From Winogradskya consettensis (lineage in GTDB: Bacteria > Actinomycetota > Actinomycetes > Mycobacteriales > Micromonosporaceae), in the NCBI RefSeq assembly GCF_018332715.1, contig NZ_BOQP01000025.1, positions 62,001 through 126,000 of the forward strand: a stretch of DNA of 64,000 nt, written 5' to 3'. How positions within the stretch are numbered: position 1 is the stretch's first letter; the number at the start of each line of letters is the position of its first letter. Shown one piece after another: positions 8,341-15,716 of this stretch. A program made the position numbers and the translations under genes. A model generated the notes under the pieces. It saw only the letters and a program-made list of their open reading frames with translations. It made no database searches and had not been told where the DNA came from.

Positions 8341-9326
8341 CAGTCCTCCTGCCGGAAGGCGCGCGACCCGACGAGCTTCAGGAAGCCGAAGGAGAGCGCG
8401 AACGTCGCGAGGGCGATGATCACCGAGGTGGCCGCCGCCGAGTAGATGTCGTCCCGCGTGAAGGCGTCCCGGTAGACCTTCATCAGCGGGGTCCACGTGG
8501 ACGAGATGGTGTTGCTGAGCGGGCGCAGCGTCATCGGCTCGGCGAAGACCTGCAGCGTCGCGATCAGCGAGAAGACGAACGTCATCACCATCGAGGGAGC
8601 GATGATCGGGATCTTGATGCGCCAGGCGATCTGGACCTCCGTGGCGCCGTCGAGCCGGGCCGCCTCGTACATGTCCTGGGGGATCGCCTTGAGCGCGGTG
8701 TAGAGCACGATCATGTTGAATCCGGTGCCGCCCCAGACCGCGATGTTGGCGACCGCGTAGAGGATCCACGACGAGCCGAGCAGGTTCGGGGAGCCGACGC
8801 CGATGCCCTCGAGGACGTCGTTGATCGGGCTGACCCGGGGCAGGTAGAGAAACCCCCAGAGCAGGGACGCCACGACGGCGGGCACGGCATAGGGCAGGAA
8901 GATGGCGGTACGCGTGAAGCCGCCGACCTTCGTCCGGCCCGCATCGAGCAGCAGCGCGAAGAGCAGCGCGAGCCCGAGCATGACGGGGACGACGATCAGC
9001 CCGTACGCCCCGATCCGGCCGACGCTGGGCAGGAACTCCGGGTCGGTCAGCGAACGGGCGTAGTTGCTCAGGCCGGCCCAGATCTCGGTGCGCGAGCCGG
9101 AGCCGAGGCCCAGGCCGGAGACCTTGACCTTGCGCAGGCTCAGGTACGCGGCGTAGACGATGGGTGCGCCCAGGAACGCCACGAACAGCACGATGGCGGG
9201 GGCGAGGAACGCGTACGGGGTGCCCGCGCGCCGACTGTGGCTGCGGCGCCGGGGGCGGCCCGCCGCCGTGGGAACGGCGGCGGACCTCTCCGTGGCGGGC
9301 TGCTCGATCGCAGGCACCGTGGTCAT
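8340..9326 (-). CDS. Sugar ABC transporter permease, MalF/LacF type
   Basis: A 328-residue permease. A Ser/Arg-rich cytoplasmic N-terminus (about 1-35) precedes six transmembrane segments. The EAA motif is EAARLDGATEVQIAWRIKIP. The start overlaps the solute-binding protein stop by 4 bp and its own stop overlaps the next permease start, placing the three transport genes in one tightly coupled unit. With the partner permease it forms the channel of a CUT1 carbohydrate importer. Confidence 0.92.
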   Translation of the reverse strand: MTTVPAIEQPATERSAAVPTAAGRPRRRSHSRRAGTPYAFLAPAIVLFVAFLGAPIVYAAYLSLRKVKVSGLGLGSGSRTEIWAGLSNYARSLTDPEFLPSVGRIGAYGLIVVPVMLGLALLFALLLDAGRTKVGGFTRTAIFLPYAVPAVVASLLWGFLYLPRVSPINDVLEGIGVGSPNLLGSSWILYAVANIAVWGGTGFNMIVLYTALKAIPQDMYEAARLDGATEVQIAWRIKIPIIAPSMVMTFVFSLIATLQVFAEPMTLRPLSNTISSTWTPLMKVYRDAFTRDDIYSAAATSVIIALATFALSFGFLKLVGSRAFRQED

Positions 9327-10624
9327 CCGGCGACCTTGAAGCCGGAGTTCTTCATGTCGTCGACGGTCTGCGTCTGCATCGTGGCCAGGGCGGCGGTGAA
9401 CTGCGCGCTCTGCTTGGACTCGGCGGCCTTGCCGAACGCGTCGTTGAAGGCGCTGTACGCGACGTTGACGTTCGGGCCGTAGGTGAACGGGTTACCGATC
9501 TTCGCGGCGTCGGAGGCGAGCGTGTAGAAGTCCGCCTGGTCCGCGAAGAACGCCGGCGGGCTGGTCAGCGCCGCGGACGAGTCGATCGTCGCGGGGTAGA
9601 CGTTCGCCGTGCTCGCCAGCAGCTTGATCGCGGCCGGGTCGGTGTTCAGCCACTGGATGAACTGGGCGGCCTGCTTCGGGTGCTTGCTCTGGGTCGTCAC
9701 CGCGGTCGCGGAACCACCCCAGTTGCCGGTCTTGGGCGCGGCGGTGTCCCACTGCGGCATCGGCGCGGCGGCCCACTTGCCCTTGGTGCTGGCGGCGTTG
9801 CCCTCGAGCACGCCCGGCGCCCAGACCGCGCTGACCCAGCCGACCTGCGTGCCGTCGTTGAGCGCCGCGTTCCACTCCGGGGTGTACATCGGGGTGTTGA
9901 GGATCGAGCCCTCCTGCACGAGGCCACCCCAGTAGCCGGCGACCTTCTGCGTCGCGGCGTCGTTGATGTTGACCGACCAGGTGTCGCCGTTGATGCCCCA
10001 CCAGGAGGCGCCGGCCTGCTGGGCGAGACCGGTGAACAGCCCGGCGTCGGTCGCGGAGAACGTGCCGAGGTACTGCTTCGCGTTCGCGGCGTGGATCTTC
10101 TTGGCCGCCGCCGCGTAGTCGTCCCAGGTCTTCGGGGCCGCGATCTTCAGCTTGTCGAAGACGTCCTTGCGGTAGAAGAACATCAGCGGGGCGTTGTCCT
10201 GCGGCACCGCGTAGACGGAGTCGCCGCCGAGGGTGACCGAGTTCCAGTTCGACTCGGGGAACTTGTCCTTGAGCGAGCCGGCCTCGTCCTTGATGTCGGC
10301 GAGCGCGTCCGCCGAGACCAGGGTCGGAACCTTCTGGTACTCGGCCTGCATGACGTCCGGTGCGCCGCTGCCGGCCTTGATCGCCGTGAGCAGCTTGGTG
10401 ACGGCGGGGTCGCCGCCGTCCTGCTTGTTCACGGTCACGTGGATGTTCGGGTTGGCGGCGTTCCAGGTCTCGACGACCTTGTCCATGTTCGGGGTCCAGG
10501 TCCAGTACGTCAGGTCGACCTTGCCACCGGCATCGGAGCCGGTGTCGGAGTCGTCGCTGCCGCTGCAGCCGGACGCCAGGAGCAGAAGGGATGCGGCGAA
10601 TACGCCGACGAGTGCCTTTTTCAT
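9323..10624 (-). CDS. Sugar-binding lipoprotein of ABC importer (CUT1)
   Basis: A 433-residue extracellular solute-binding protein. The signal peptide ends in the lipobox LLASGC, so it should be lipid-anchored. Mature features include DLTYWTWTPNMDKVVETW at the first strand, VMQAEYQKVP, and PLMFFYRKDVFDKL, typical of family 1 binding proteins. I chose the ATG at 10624 because AGGAGG precedes it by the right distance; an upstream in-frame start (10648) has no such site. It is the first gene of the galactan operon, transcribed from the promoter overlapping operator O1. Confidence 0.93.
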   Translation of the reverse strand: MKKALVGVFAASLLLLASGCSGSDDSDTGSDAGGKVDLTYWTWTPNMDKVVETWNAANPNIHVTVNKQDGGDPAVTKLLTAIKAGSGAPDVMQAEYQKVPTLVSADALADIKDEAGSLKDKFPESNWNSVTLGGDSVYAVPQDNAPLMFFYRKDVFDKLKIAAPKTWDDYAAAAKKIHAANAKQYLGTFSATDAGLFTGLAQQAGASWWGINGDTWSVNINDAATQKVAGYWGGLVQEGSILNTPMYTPEWNAALNDGTQVGWVSAVWAPGVLEGNAASTKGKWAAAPMPQWDTAAPKTGNWGGSATAVTTQSKHPKQAAQFIQWLNTDPAAIKLLASTANVYPATIDSSAALTSPPAFFADQADFYTLASDAAKIGNPFTYGPNVNVAYSAFNDAFGKAAESKQSAQFTAALATMQTQTVDDMKNSGFKVAG

Positions 10625-10680
10625 CGATCCTCCTCGATCGGAAAGCAACCCCCACCGGAGAAGGACGTCCGGCGAAGTGC

Positions 10681-10696
10681 CTGTGACCGGTTACAG
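10681..10696. promoter_or_regulatory. LacI-type operator O1 (galactan regulon)
   Basis: The sequence CTGTGACCGGTTACAG is a 16-bp near-perfect palindrome (one asymmetric pair) with the central CG typical of LacI-family sites. It overlaps the predicted -10 of the solute-binding protein promoter, so a bound repressor would block that operon. Confidence 0.75.
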
Positions 10697-10721
10697 TGAT
10701 GCTCGTTTACGGCCATGTCAA
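10693..10721 (-). promoter_or_regulatory. Promoter of the galactan importer operon
   Basis: On the minus strand TTGACA (10721-10716) is followed after 17 bp by CACTGT (10698-10693). The -35 is consensus and the -10 weak. Position relative to O1 and the solute-binding gene supports it. Confidence 0.5.
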
Positions 10722-10725
10722 GACC

Positions 10726-10756
10726 TTGCGTCAACCCGGTTAACGGGGTGTATCTT
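10726..10756 (+). promoter_or_regulatory. Promoter of the GH35 gene
   Basis: TTGCGT (10726-10731) and TATCTT (10751-10756) are separated by 19 bp, with TG directly before the -10. The expected start lies just upstream of operator O2. Confidence 0.4.
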
Positions 10757-10768
10757 CCGACCACGCGC

Positions 10769-10784
10769 CTGTGACCGGTTACAG
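10769..10784. promoter_or_regulatory. LacI-type operator O2 (galactan regulon)
   Basis: A second, identical CTGTGACCGGTTACAG lies 88 bp from O1 and just downstream of the GH35 promoter. Identical paired sites flanking a divergent promoter suggest joint repression of both transcripts, possibly with DNA looping by one repressor tetramer. Confidence 0.75.
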
Positions 10785-10807
10785 GCCCCAAGCGGAGGGA
10801 CCCTTCG

Positions 10808-13111
10808 TTGGCGACCGATCACCCATCGCGGCCCCAGCTTTTGTCCGTCCGGCATCAGGACTGGTCCGACCCGCTGACGCGGCCGGCGATGAGCAACGAG
10901 CAGGACGTACGCCCCGGTGTCGAACTGACCAACCGCTACCTCATCCGTGACGGTGTGCCGGTCGTGCCGATCTCCGGCGAGCTGCACTACAGCCGGGTTC
11001 CGCGCGAGCGCTGGGCCGAGCGGCTGCGGCAGATGCGCGCCGGCGGCGTGACCGTGGTGGCGAGCTACGTGTTCTGGCTGCACCACGTCGAGCACCGCGG
11101 CGAGCCCCGCTTCGACGGCAATCTCGACGTGGGGGCGTTCGTCGACGCCTGCGTCGAGGCCGGCCTGGACGTCATTCTGCGGATCGGCCCGTGGGTGCAC
11201 GCGGAGAGCCGCAACGGCGGATTCCCCGACTGGGTCCAGGAGGCGCCGGTACGCCACCGGACCGACGATCCCGCGTACCTGGACCTGGTCCGTGAGTGGT
11301 TCGGTCAGCTGGCCGGCAACCTCGGCGGCCGCTGCTCGCCCGACGGCCCGGTGCTCGGCATCCAGCTCGAGAACGAGCTCTACGACCAGCCGGAACACCT
11401 CGTCACGCTCAAGCGCCTGGCCCGCGAGGCCGGGATGAGCGCACCGCTCTGGACCGCCACCGCGTGGGGCGGCGCCGACCTGCCCGCCGAGGAGGTCCTG
11501 CCGCTCTACGGCGGGTACGGCGACGGCTTCTGGGTCGACTCGGACGCCCCCTGGGACCCGACGTTTCGCGACCACTACTTCTTCTCGCACGTCTGGGACG
11601 ACCCGGGCATCGGCGCCGACGTGCGCCGCGCCCAGAACATCGACGCCGCGGCGGGTGGCCCGCGCACCCCGTCGGCACTCTTCCCACCCGCCACCTGCGA
11701 ACTCGCCGGCGGCATGGGCACGGCCTACCACCGCCGCCCGCGCCCGTCCGGGCTCGACGTCGCGACCGTCGCCCACTGCAAGATCGGCAACGGCTCGGCC
11801 TGGCAGGGCTATTACATGTACGCGGGCGGCACGAACCCGCCGAGCGACAAAGGCGTCCAGGAGTCCCACGCAACCGGCTACCCGAACGACATGCAGCGGC
11901 TGGGCTACGACTTCCACGCCCCGCTCGGCGAGTCCGGTGTCGCGTCGGACAGCTACGCCGAACTGCGCCGCCAGCACGCGTTCCTCGCCGCGTTCGGATC
12001 CGCGCTGGCCGAGATGCCGTCGAGCCTGCCCGACGTGCGCCCGAACGGCGTCGAGGACACCGGCACCCTGCGCTGGGCGTTGCGCTCCGACGGCGACAGC
12101 GGCTTCCTGTTCGTCTCCTGGCACCAGCCACACGTGCCCCTGCCGACCTACAGGAACGCTCAGTTCGAGGTCACCCTCGGCGACGACACCACCCTGCTGC
12201 TGCCGTCCCGGCCTACGGACATTTCGGTGGGTACGCTCGCCAGGTGGCCGTTGCGCCAATACGGCCTCGACTACGCGACCGCCTCGGCGCTCACCGTGCT
12301 CCCGGGTGACGTCCCGACCCTGGTGCTGACCGCGGCCGAGGGCATCGAGGTGGAAATCTCGATCGGCGGCGAGGTCCGCACGCTGACCCCCGGTCTCAGC
12401 CCGGTCAGCGTCACCCCGTCGCTGGACGTGCTCGTCCTCGACGCGTCGACCGCGCGGATCGCGTGGGTCTGCGAGGACGGCGGGCGCAGGTTGCTGCTCA
12501 GCGCCGACGAGCTGACCTGGGGCCCGGACGGCGTGGTGAGCGCCCGCTCGGCGGCCACCCCGACCGTGCACGTCTACGACCCGGCCGCTCGCACGTTCAC
12601 CGACCTGCCCCTGGCACCCCCGGACGGCCCGTTCATCACCGGGATCGGGGACGCCGGCATCACGGAGATCCGTCCCGCGGGCAATGCCGTGCCGGTCGCG
12701 TACGGAAAGCATGACGGCCGTCAGTCGGCACCCACGCAGGACGTCTTCGACGAGCTCGCCGCCGTCCACCGCGTCGACCTGCCGGACTGGGCCGCGGACG
12801 CCGCCCTCGACGCCCTGATCGAGATCACCTGGGCGGGCGACATCGCCGAACTGCGCGTCGACGGCCGCACGGCCACCGACCGCTTCTGGGACGGCGCCCG
12901 CTGGCTCGTCAACCTGCGCGACGCGGGCTACCACCCCGGCGCGGAGCTGACGATCCACATCCTGCCGCTGGCGACCGGCTCGACCGTCCACCTTCCGGAG
13001 GACGCCCACGACCGGCTGCTCGCCGCCGACGGTCAGCTGCACGCCCTGGAGTCCGTCCGCGTCATCGGCCGGCACTCGTGGACGCAGGCTCAAGGCCTGT
13101 CCGACGACTGA
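10808..13111 (+). CDS. GH35 beta-galactosidase
   Basis: A 767-residue enzyme without signal peptide, expected in the cytoplasm. The GH35 barrel (about 30-390) contains ISGELHYSRVPRERW, LRIGPWVHAESRNGGFPDW and the acid/base Glu in LGIQLENELYDQPEH. Beta-rich domains follow to the C-terminus. It would remove terminal galactose from imported galactooligosaccharides, completing the GH53/ABC pathway encoded on the other strand. The start is read as TTG at 10808, because GGAGGGA ends 6 bp upstream; the next ATG (about 27 codons in) has no comparable site. It is regulated through O2 by the neighbouring LacI protein. Confidence 0.9.
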   Translation: MATDHPSRPQLLSVRHQDWSDPLTRPAMSNEQDVRPGVELTNRYLIRDGVPVVPISGELHYSRVPRERWAERLRQMRAGGVTVVASYVFWLHHVEHRGEPRFDGNLDVGAFVDACVEAGLDVILRIGPWVHAESRNGGFPDWVQEAPVRHRTDDPAYLDLVREWFGQLAGNLGGRCSPDGPVLGIQLENELYDQPEHLVTLKRLAREAGMSAPLWTATAWGGADLPAEEVLPLYGGYGDGFWVDSDAPWDPTFRDHYFFSHVWDDPGIGADVRRAQNIDAAAGGPRTPSALFPPATCELAGGMGTAYHRRPRPSGLDVATVAHCKIGNGSAWQGYYMYAGGTNPPSDKGVQESHATGYPNDMQRLGYDFHAPLGESGVASDSYAELRRQHAFLAAFGSALAEMPSSLPDVRPNGVEDTGTLRWALRSDGDSGFLFVSWHQPHVPLPTYRNAQFEVTLGDDTTLLLPSRPTDISVGTLARWPLRQYGLDYATASALTVLPGDVPTLVLTAAEGIEVEISIGGEVRTLTPGLSPVSVTPSLDVLVLDASTARIAWVCEDGGRRLLLSADELTWGPDGVVSARSAATPTVHVYDPAARTFTDLPLAPPDGPFITGIGDAGITEIRPAGNAVPVAYGKHDGRQSAPTQDVFDELAAVHRVDLPDWAADAALDALIEITWAGDIAELRVDGRTATDRFWDGARWLVNLRDAGYHPGAELTIHILPLATGSTVHLPEDAHDRLLAADGQLHALESVRVIGRHSWTQAQGLSDD

Positions 13112-13113
13112 GG

Positions 13114-13133
13114 CCGGGCCCCGGCGGGCCCGG
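13114..13133 (+). terminator. Terminator after GH35 gene
   Basis: A perfect 8-bp stem, CCGGGCCC / GGGCCCGG, with a CGGC loop starts 2 bp after the GH35 stop. There is no T-run. Confidence 0.55.
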
Positions 13134-13192
13134 TCGTCACACGGGCGTCGGCCGGTTCGATTCACCGGGTTTGCGGCGATAAGGTCTTGGCC

Positions 13193-13570
13193 ATGCAGAC
13201 CCTGCCGGTGGAGACCCTCGCCGCGATCGGCCGCATGACGGTGGCCGCGACCGAGCTCGAGCACCTGCTCGCCTGGATCGGCGCGGACCGCGCGGGCGGC
13301 GACGCGGCGGCGGTCTTCGCCACCCCCGGTGAGCCCCTGCGGGCGGCGCGCGGAGCTGTCGTCTTCGCGCCGCCCGCCTACCGCGAAGACCTCATCGGCA
13401 TCGTGGAGGGCGCGGCCACCCAGCTCGCCATCAGCCAATCGGTGCTGCGTGGACTGTGGCAGGAGAACGGCCGCCGCAACCCCGAGATGTTCGACGAGGT
13501 CGCCCACATGCTGCTGCGCTGCACGGACAGCCTGCACGAGCTCCTGCGCGCCGCACTGCCGCCGCGATGA
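13193..13570 (+). CDS. Hypothetical helical protein
   Basis: A 125-residue, mostly helical cytoplasmic protein of unknown function. It starts MQTLPVETLAAIGRMTVAATE and ends ALPPR. The early segment with ATELEHLLAWIGAD resembles small actinobacterial proteins predicted to be four-helix bundles, but no catalytic motif is visible. The ATG at 13193 is preferred over the upstream TTG. Its stop overlaps the start of the SMI1/KNR4-like gene (ATGA), so the two are co-translated and may act together. Confidence 0.6.
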   Translation: MQTLPVETLAAIGRMTVAATELEHLLAWIGADRAGGDAAAVFATPGEPLRAARGAVVFAPPAYREDLIGIVEGAATQLAISQSVLRGLWQENGRRNPEMFDEVAHMLLRCTDSLHELLRAALPPR

Positions 13571-14106
13571 CCTGGAACCCCGCGGAGATCCGCGCCCGCC
13601 TCGCCGCCGCCCACGCGGCCGACCCCGCCCTCGAACGCTTCCATGGCATGCGCAACGGCTATCTGCTCGGGCCGCCGCTCACCGATTCGCAGGTCGCGGT
13701 CTTCGAGGGCCGGCACGGCATCACGCTGCCCGAGGACTACCGCACCTTCCTCCTCGAGGTGGGCAACGGCGGGGCGGGTCCCCATCACGGGCTCTTCCCA
13801 CTCGGGCAGTTTCCGCTCGGCCACGTCCCCAGCGTCCGCGGTGAGGGGGATGACCTGTCGGCGCCGTTCCCGCACACCGAGGAGTGGAACGACCGCACGC
13901 TCAGCGAGGACGACTACTTCGACGATCGCTGGGTCGCCGGTTCGATGGTCGTCGGGGAGTACGGCTCCGGTGCCTTCTACCGTCTTGTCGTCACCGGCCC
14001 GGCGCGCGGTCGGATCTGGTTCGACTCCCGCGGCTCCGACCAGGGCATGTGGCCCGAAAGCACCTTTCACACCTGGTACTCGATGTGGGTGCAGGGCCTT
14101 GTCTGA
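13567..14106 (+). CDS. SMI1/KNR4 (SUKH) domain protein
   Basis: A 179-residue protein with the SUKH signature near residue 40-70: LTDSQVAVFEGRHGITLPED followed by YRTFLLEVGNGGAG. A Trp/Asp-rich second half (DDYFDDRWVAGSMVVGEYGSG) completes the fold. SUKH proteins often serve as immunity proteins to polymorphic toxins, but many stand-alone copies have other roles, and no toxin gene is adjacent. The start at 13567 overlaps the previous stop; an upstream in-frame ATG lies within the previous gene. Confidence 0.75.
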   Translation: MTWNPAEIRARLAAAHAADPALERFHGMRNGYLLGPPLTDSQVAVFEGRHGITLPEDYRTFLLEVGNGGAGPHHGLFPLGQFPLGHVPSVRGEGDDLSAPFPHTEEWNDRTLSEDDYFDDRWVAGSMVVGEYGSGAFYRLVVTGPARGRIWFDSRGSDQGMWPESTFHTWYSMWVQGLV

Positions 14107-14116
14107 CGAGACTGCC

Positions 14117-14207
14117 GGTTACCGCGCGGTTACCTCGTACCCGTGAGGTGCGTTCTTGATCCGCAGTGGGCTGATCTCCAAGATTGACCAGGTAACCAAT
14201 GGTAACC
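14117..14207. promoter_or_regulatory. Paired heptamers GGTTACC x2 / GGTAACC x2 upstream of hydrolase gene
   Basis: GGTTACC occurs at 14117-14123 and 14128-14134. Its reverse complement GGTAACC occurs at 14191-14197 and 14201-14207. Each pair is spaced about one helical turn, and the pairs face each other across the probable promoter of the gene at 14225. This could be a binding array for an unlinked regulator. Confidence 0.35.
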
Positions 14208-14224
14208 GGGGAGAGGGTCCTGCT

Positions 14225-14989
14225 GTGCGCGTCGCGACGAACGGGACAGAACTGGAGACGACCGTACGCGGCTCGGGGCCGCCGATCGTCCTGCTCCACG
14301 GGTGGCCGCACACCCGGCGGGTCTGGGAGACGCTCGACCTGCCGGGCCGTACGGTAATCGCGCCGGACCTGCGCGGGCTCGGGGACAGCGCACCGGCCGA
14401 CGACGGCTTCGACGTGGCGACCCTGGCGGAGGACGTGCTCGGGCTGCTGGATGCGCTGGGGCTGGACCGGGCGGAGATCGCGGCGATCGACGCCTCGGTG
14501 CCGACCGCGTTCCTGCTGGCGGCACGGCATCCCGAGCGGGTGACGCGGCTGGTGCTGATGGAGGGCACGCTGCCCGGGCTGCCGGGCGGGTTCGAGACCC
14601 CGCCGTGGTGGTTCGGCTTCCACGCGGTGCCCTCGTTGCCCTCGACCGTGCTGGCCGGCCGGGAGGAGGAATATCTGGGCTGGTTCCTGCGCAGCGTCAC
14701 CGATCCTTTGCTGAAGGAGGCTTTTGTGCGTGCCTACAGCGGGCAGGAGCGGCTGGACGCCGGGTTCGGGTTCTATCGGGAGATGGCGCACAACGCGGAG
14801 CTGATCCGGGCGGCCGGGCGGCTCCGCGTGCCGACGCTCGCCATCGGCGGGAACGTGGTGGGGGAGCGGCTGCACCGGCAGCTCAAACCCGTCACCGACA
14901 ACCTGCTCGGCGAACTGCTCGACAACTGCGGGCACATCGTCCCGCTCGACCGCCCGGACGCCCTGTCAGCTCTGCTCAACCCCCACTGA
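14225..14989 (+). CDS. Alpha/beta hydrolase, epoxide hydrolase/dehalogenase-like
   Basis: A 254-residue hydrolase with HGWPHTRRVW (the HGxP oxyanion motif of epoxide hydrolases) and IAPDLRGLGDS. The nucleophile region reads IAAIDASVPTAFLLAARHP, where an Asp stands where epoxide hydrolases and dehalogenases carry their nucleophile Asp. The catalytic His is in NCGHIVPLDRP. The usual His before the nucleophile and the following Trp-Gly are absent (IDAS instead of HDWG), so activity may differ from both families. I chose GTG at 14225 because GGGAGAGGG lies upstream and similarity begins there; the open frame extends back to 14156. Confidence 0.8.
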   Translation: MRVATNGTELETTVRGSGPPIVLLHGWPHTRRVWETLDLPGRTVIAPDLRGLGDSAPADDGFDVATLAEDVLGLLDALGLDRAEIAAIDASVPTAFLLAARHPERVTRLVLMEGTLPGLPGGFETPPWWFGFHAVPSLPSTVLAGREEEYLGWFLRSVTDPLLKEAFVRAYSGQERLDAGFGFYREMAHNAELIRAAGRLRVPTLAIGGNVVGERLHRQLKPVTDNLLGELLDNCGHIVPLDRPDALSALLNPH

Positions 14990-14994
14990 GTCGG

Positions 14995-15222
14995 TCATCC
15001 CCAGTGGTTCGCGTCGGTGACCCGGTAATCGCCGTCGCGGACCTCGAAGAACGCCGCGGGGGCCATGCATTTCGGCAGCTCCGCGGTGCCCTGGACGCCG
15101 GTGAAGCCGACCGTGTCGTGCCGGCCGTTGTCGGCGACGCTGAAGCCGAGCCGGGTGCCGATCAGGGACTGGCCGTCCGGCGAGGCGGTGCCGGCCTCCT
15201 GTGGCCGCGCTGTGCCGCGCAC
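14995..15222 (-). CDS. Short conserved-looking protein, possibly a C-terminal fragment
   Basis: A 75-residue minus-strand ORF ending just before the convergent hydrolase gene. Its second half (GTAELPKCMAPAAFFEVRDG) looks like folded protein sequence, whereas its first 20 residues look like read-through of unrelated DNA. No ribosome binding site is evident. I read it as either a small protein starting within the frame or the surviving C-terminus of a larger exported protein. The function is unknown. Confidence 0.35.
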   Translation of the reverse strand: MRGTARPQEAGTASPDGQSLIGTRLGFSVADNGRHDTVGFTGVQGTAELPKCMAPAAFFEVRDGDYRVTDANHWG

Positions 15223-15231
15223 AGCGTCTTC

Positions 15232-15657
15232 TCAGCCCATGACCCAGCCGTAGAGCTTCTCGATCGTGAGGCTGAGGACCAGGCGGCCGTCCTCGACCAT
15301 GGCGCGGCGGTAGTCGGCCCAGTCGGGGTGGTCCTTCTTGGCGATCAGGCGGTAGATCTCGATCAGTTCCTCGACCGTCGCGTCGTTCTCGTCGGCGGCG
15401 GGGGCGGAGAACGATGCCGTGACGTCGGCTGCCACGTAGCCGCCGGCGGCCGGGCCTACGCGGATCGAGCCGCGGGGGTCGCGGCGCAGGTTGTGGACCT
15501 TGGCCAGGGTGCCGCGGGTGGAGATGCGCAGGATCCTGGTCGCCGGGTCGGCCGTGTAGTTGACGTCGGAGAGTTGCGGGCGTCCGTCCTTCTTGATCGT
15601 CGCCAGCGTGCAGAGGTCGGCCGCCACGACGGCATTCCACAGATTCTCATCGGACAT
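15232..15657 (-). CDS. PPOX-class F420-dependent oxidoreductase
   Basis: A 141-residue split-barrel flavin/deazaflavin-binding protein. Typical elements are LCTLATIKKDGRPQLSDVNY (strands 1-2, start of the cofactor-binding barrel), RISTRGTLAKVHNLRRDPR and GYVAADVTASF, with a C-terminal WVMG. Size and motifs fit the actinobacterial group that uses F420 to reduce unsaturated substrates or biliverdin-like compounds. The substrate cannot be predicted. It stands alone, separated from the GH92 gene by a strong hairpin. Confidence 0.82.
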   Translation of the reverse strand: MSDENLWNAVVAADLCTLATIKKDGRPQLSDVNYTADPATRILRISTRGTLAKVHNLRRDPRGSIRVGPAAGGYVAADVTASFSAPAADENDATVEELIEIYRLIAKKDHPDWADYRRAMVEDGRLVLSLTIEKLYGWVMG

Positions 15658-15669
15658 GTCCGAACAGTA

Positions 15670-15706
15670 GAACGCCGCGGCCCCGACGTGCGGGACCGCG
15701 GCGTTC
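15670..15706 (-). terminator. Terminator after GH92 gene
   Basis: An 11-bp perfect stem, GAACGCCGCGG / CCGCGGCGTTC, lies 10 bp after the GH92 stop. It separates that gene from the co-oriented F420-dependent oxidoreductase gene. Confidence 0.65.
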
Positions 15707-15716
15707 GATTACCTTT

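Noticed and set aside
13150..13172. tRNA-like T-arm (CCGGTTCGATTCACCGG)
   Set aside because: Only the T-arm-like piece is present; there is no acceptor stem, D-arm or anticodon arm at the right distances.
10718..13537. 939-codon minus-strand frame opposite the GH35 gene
   Set aside because: It is a codon-phase shadow of the GH35 gene; it lacks a ribosome binding site and domain motifs.
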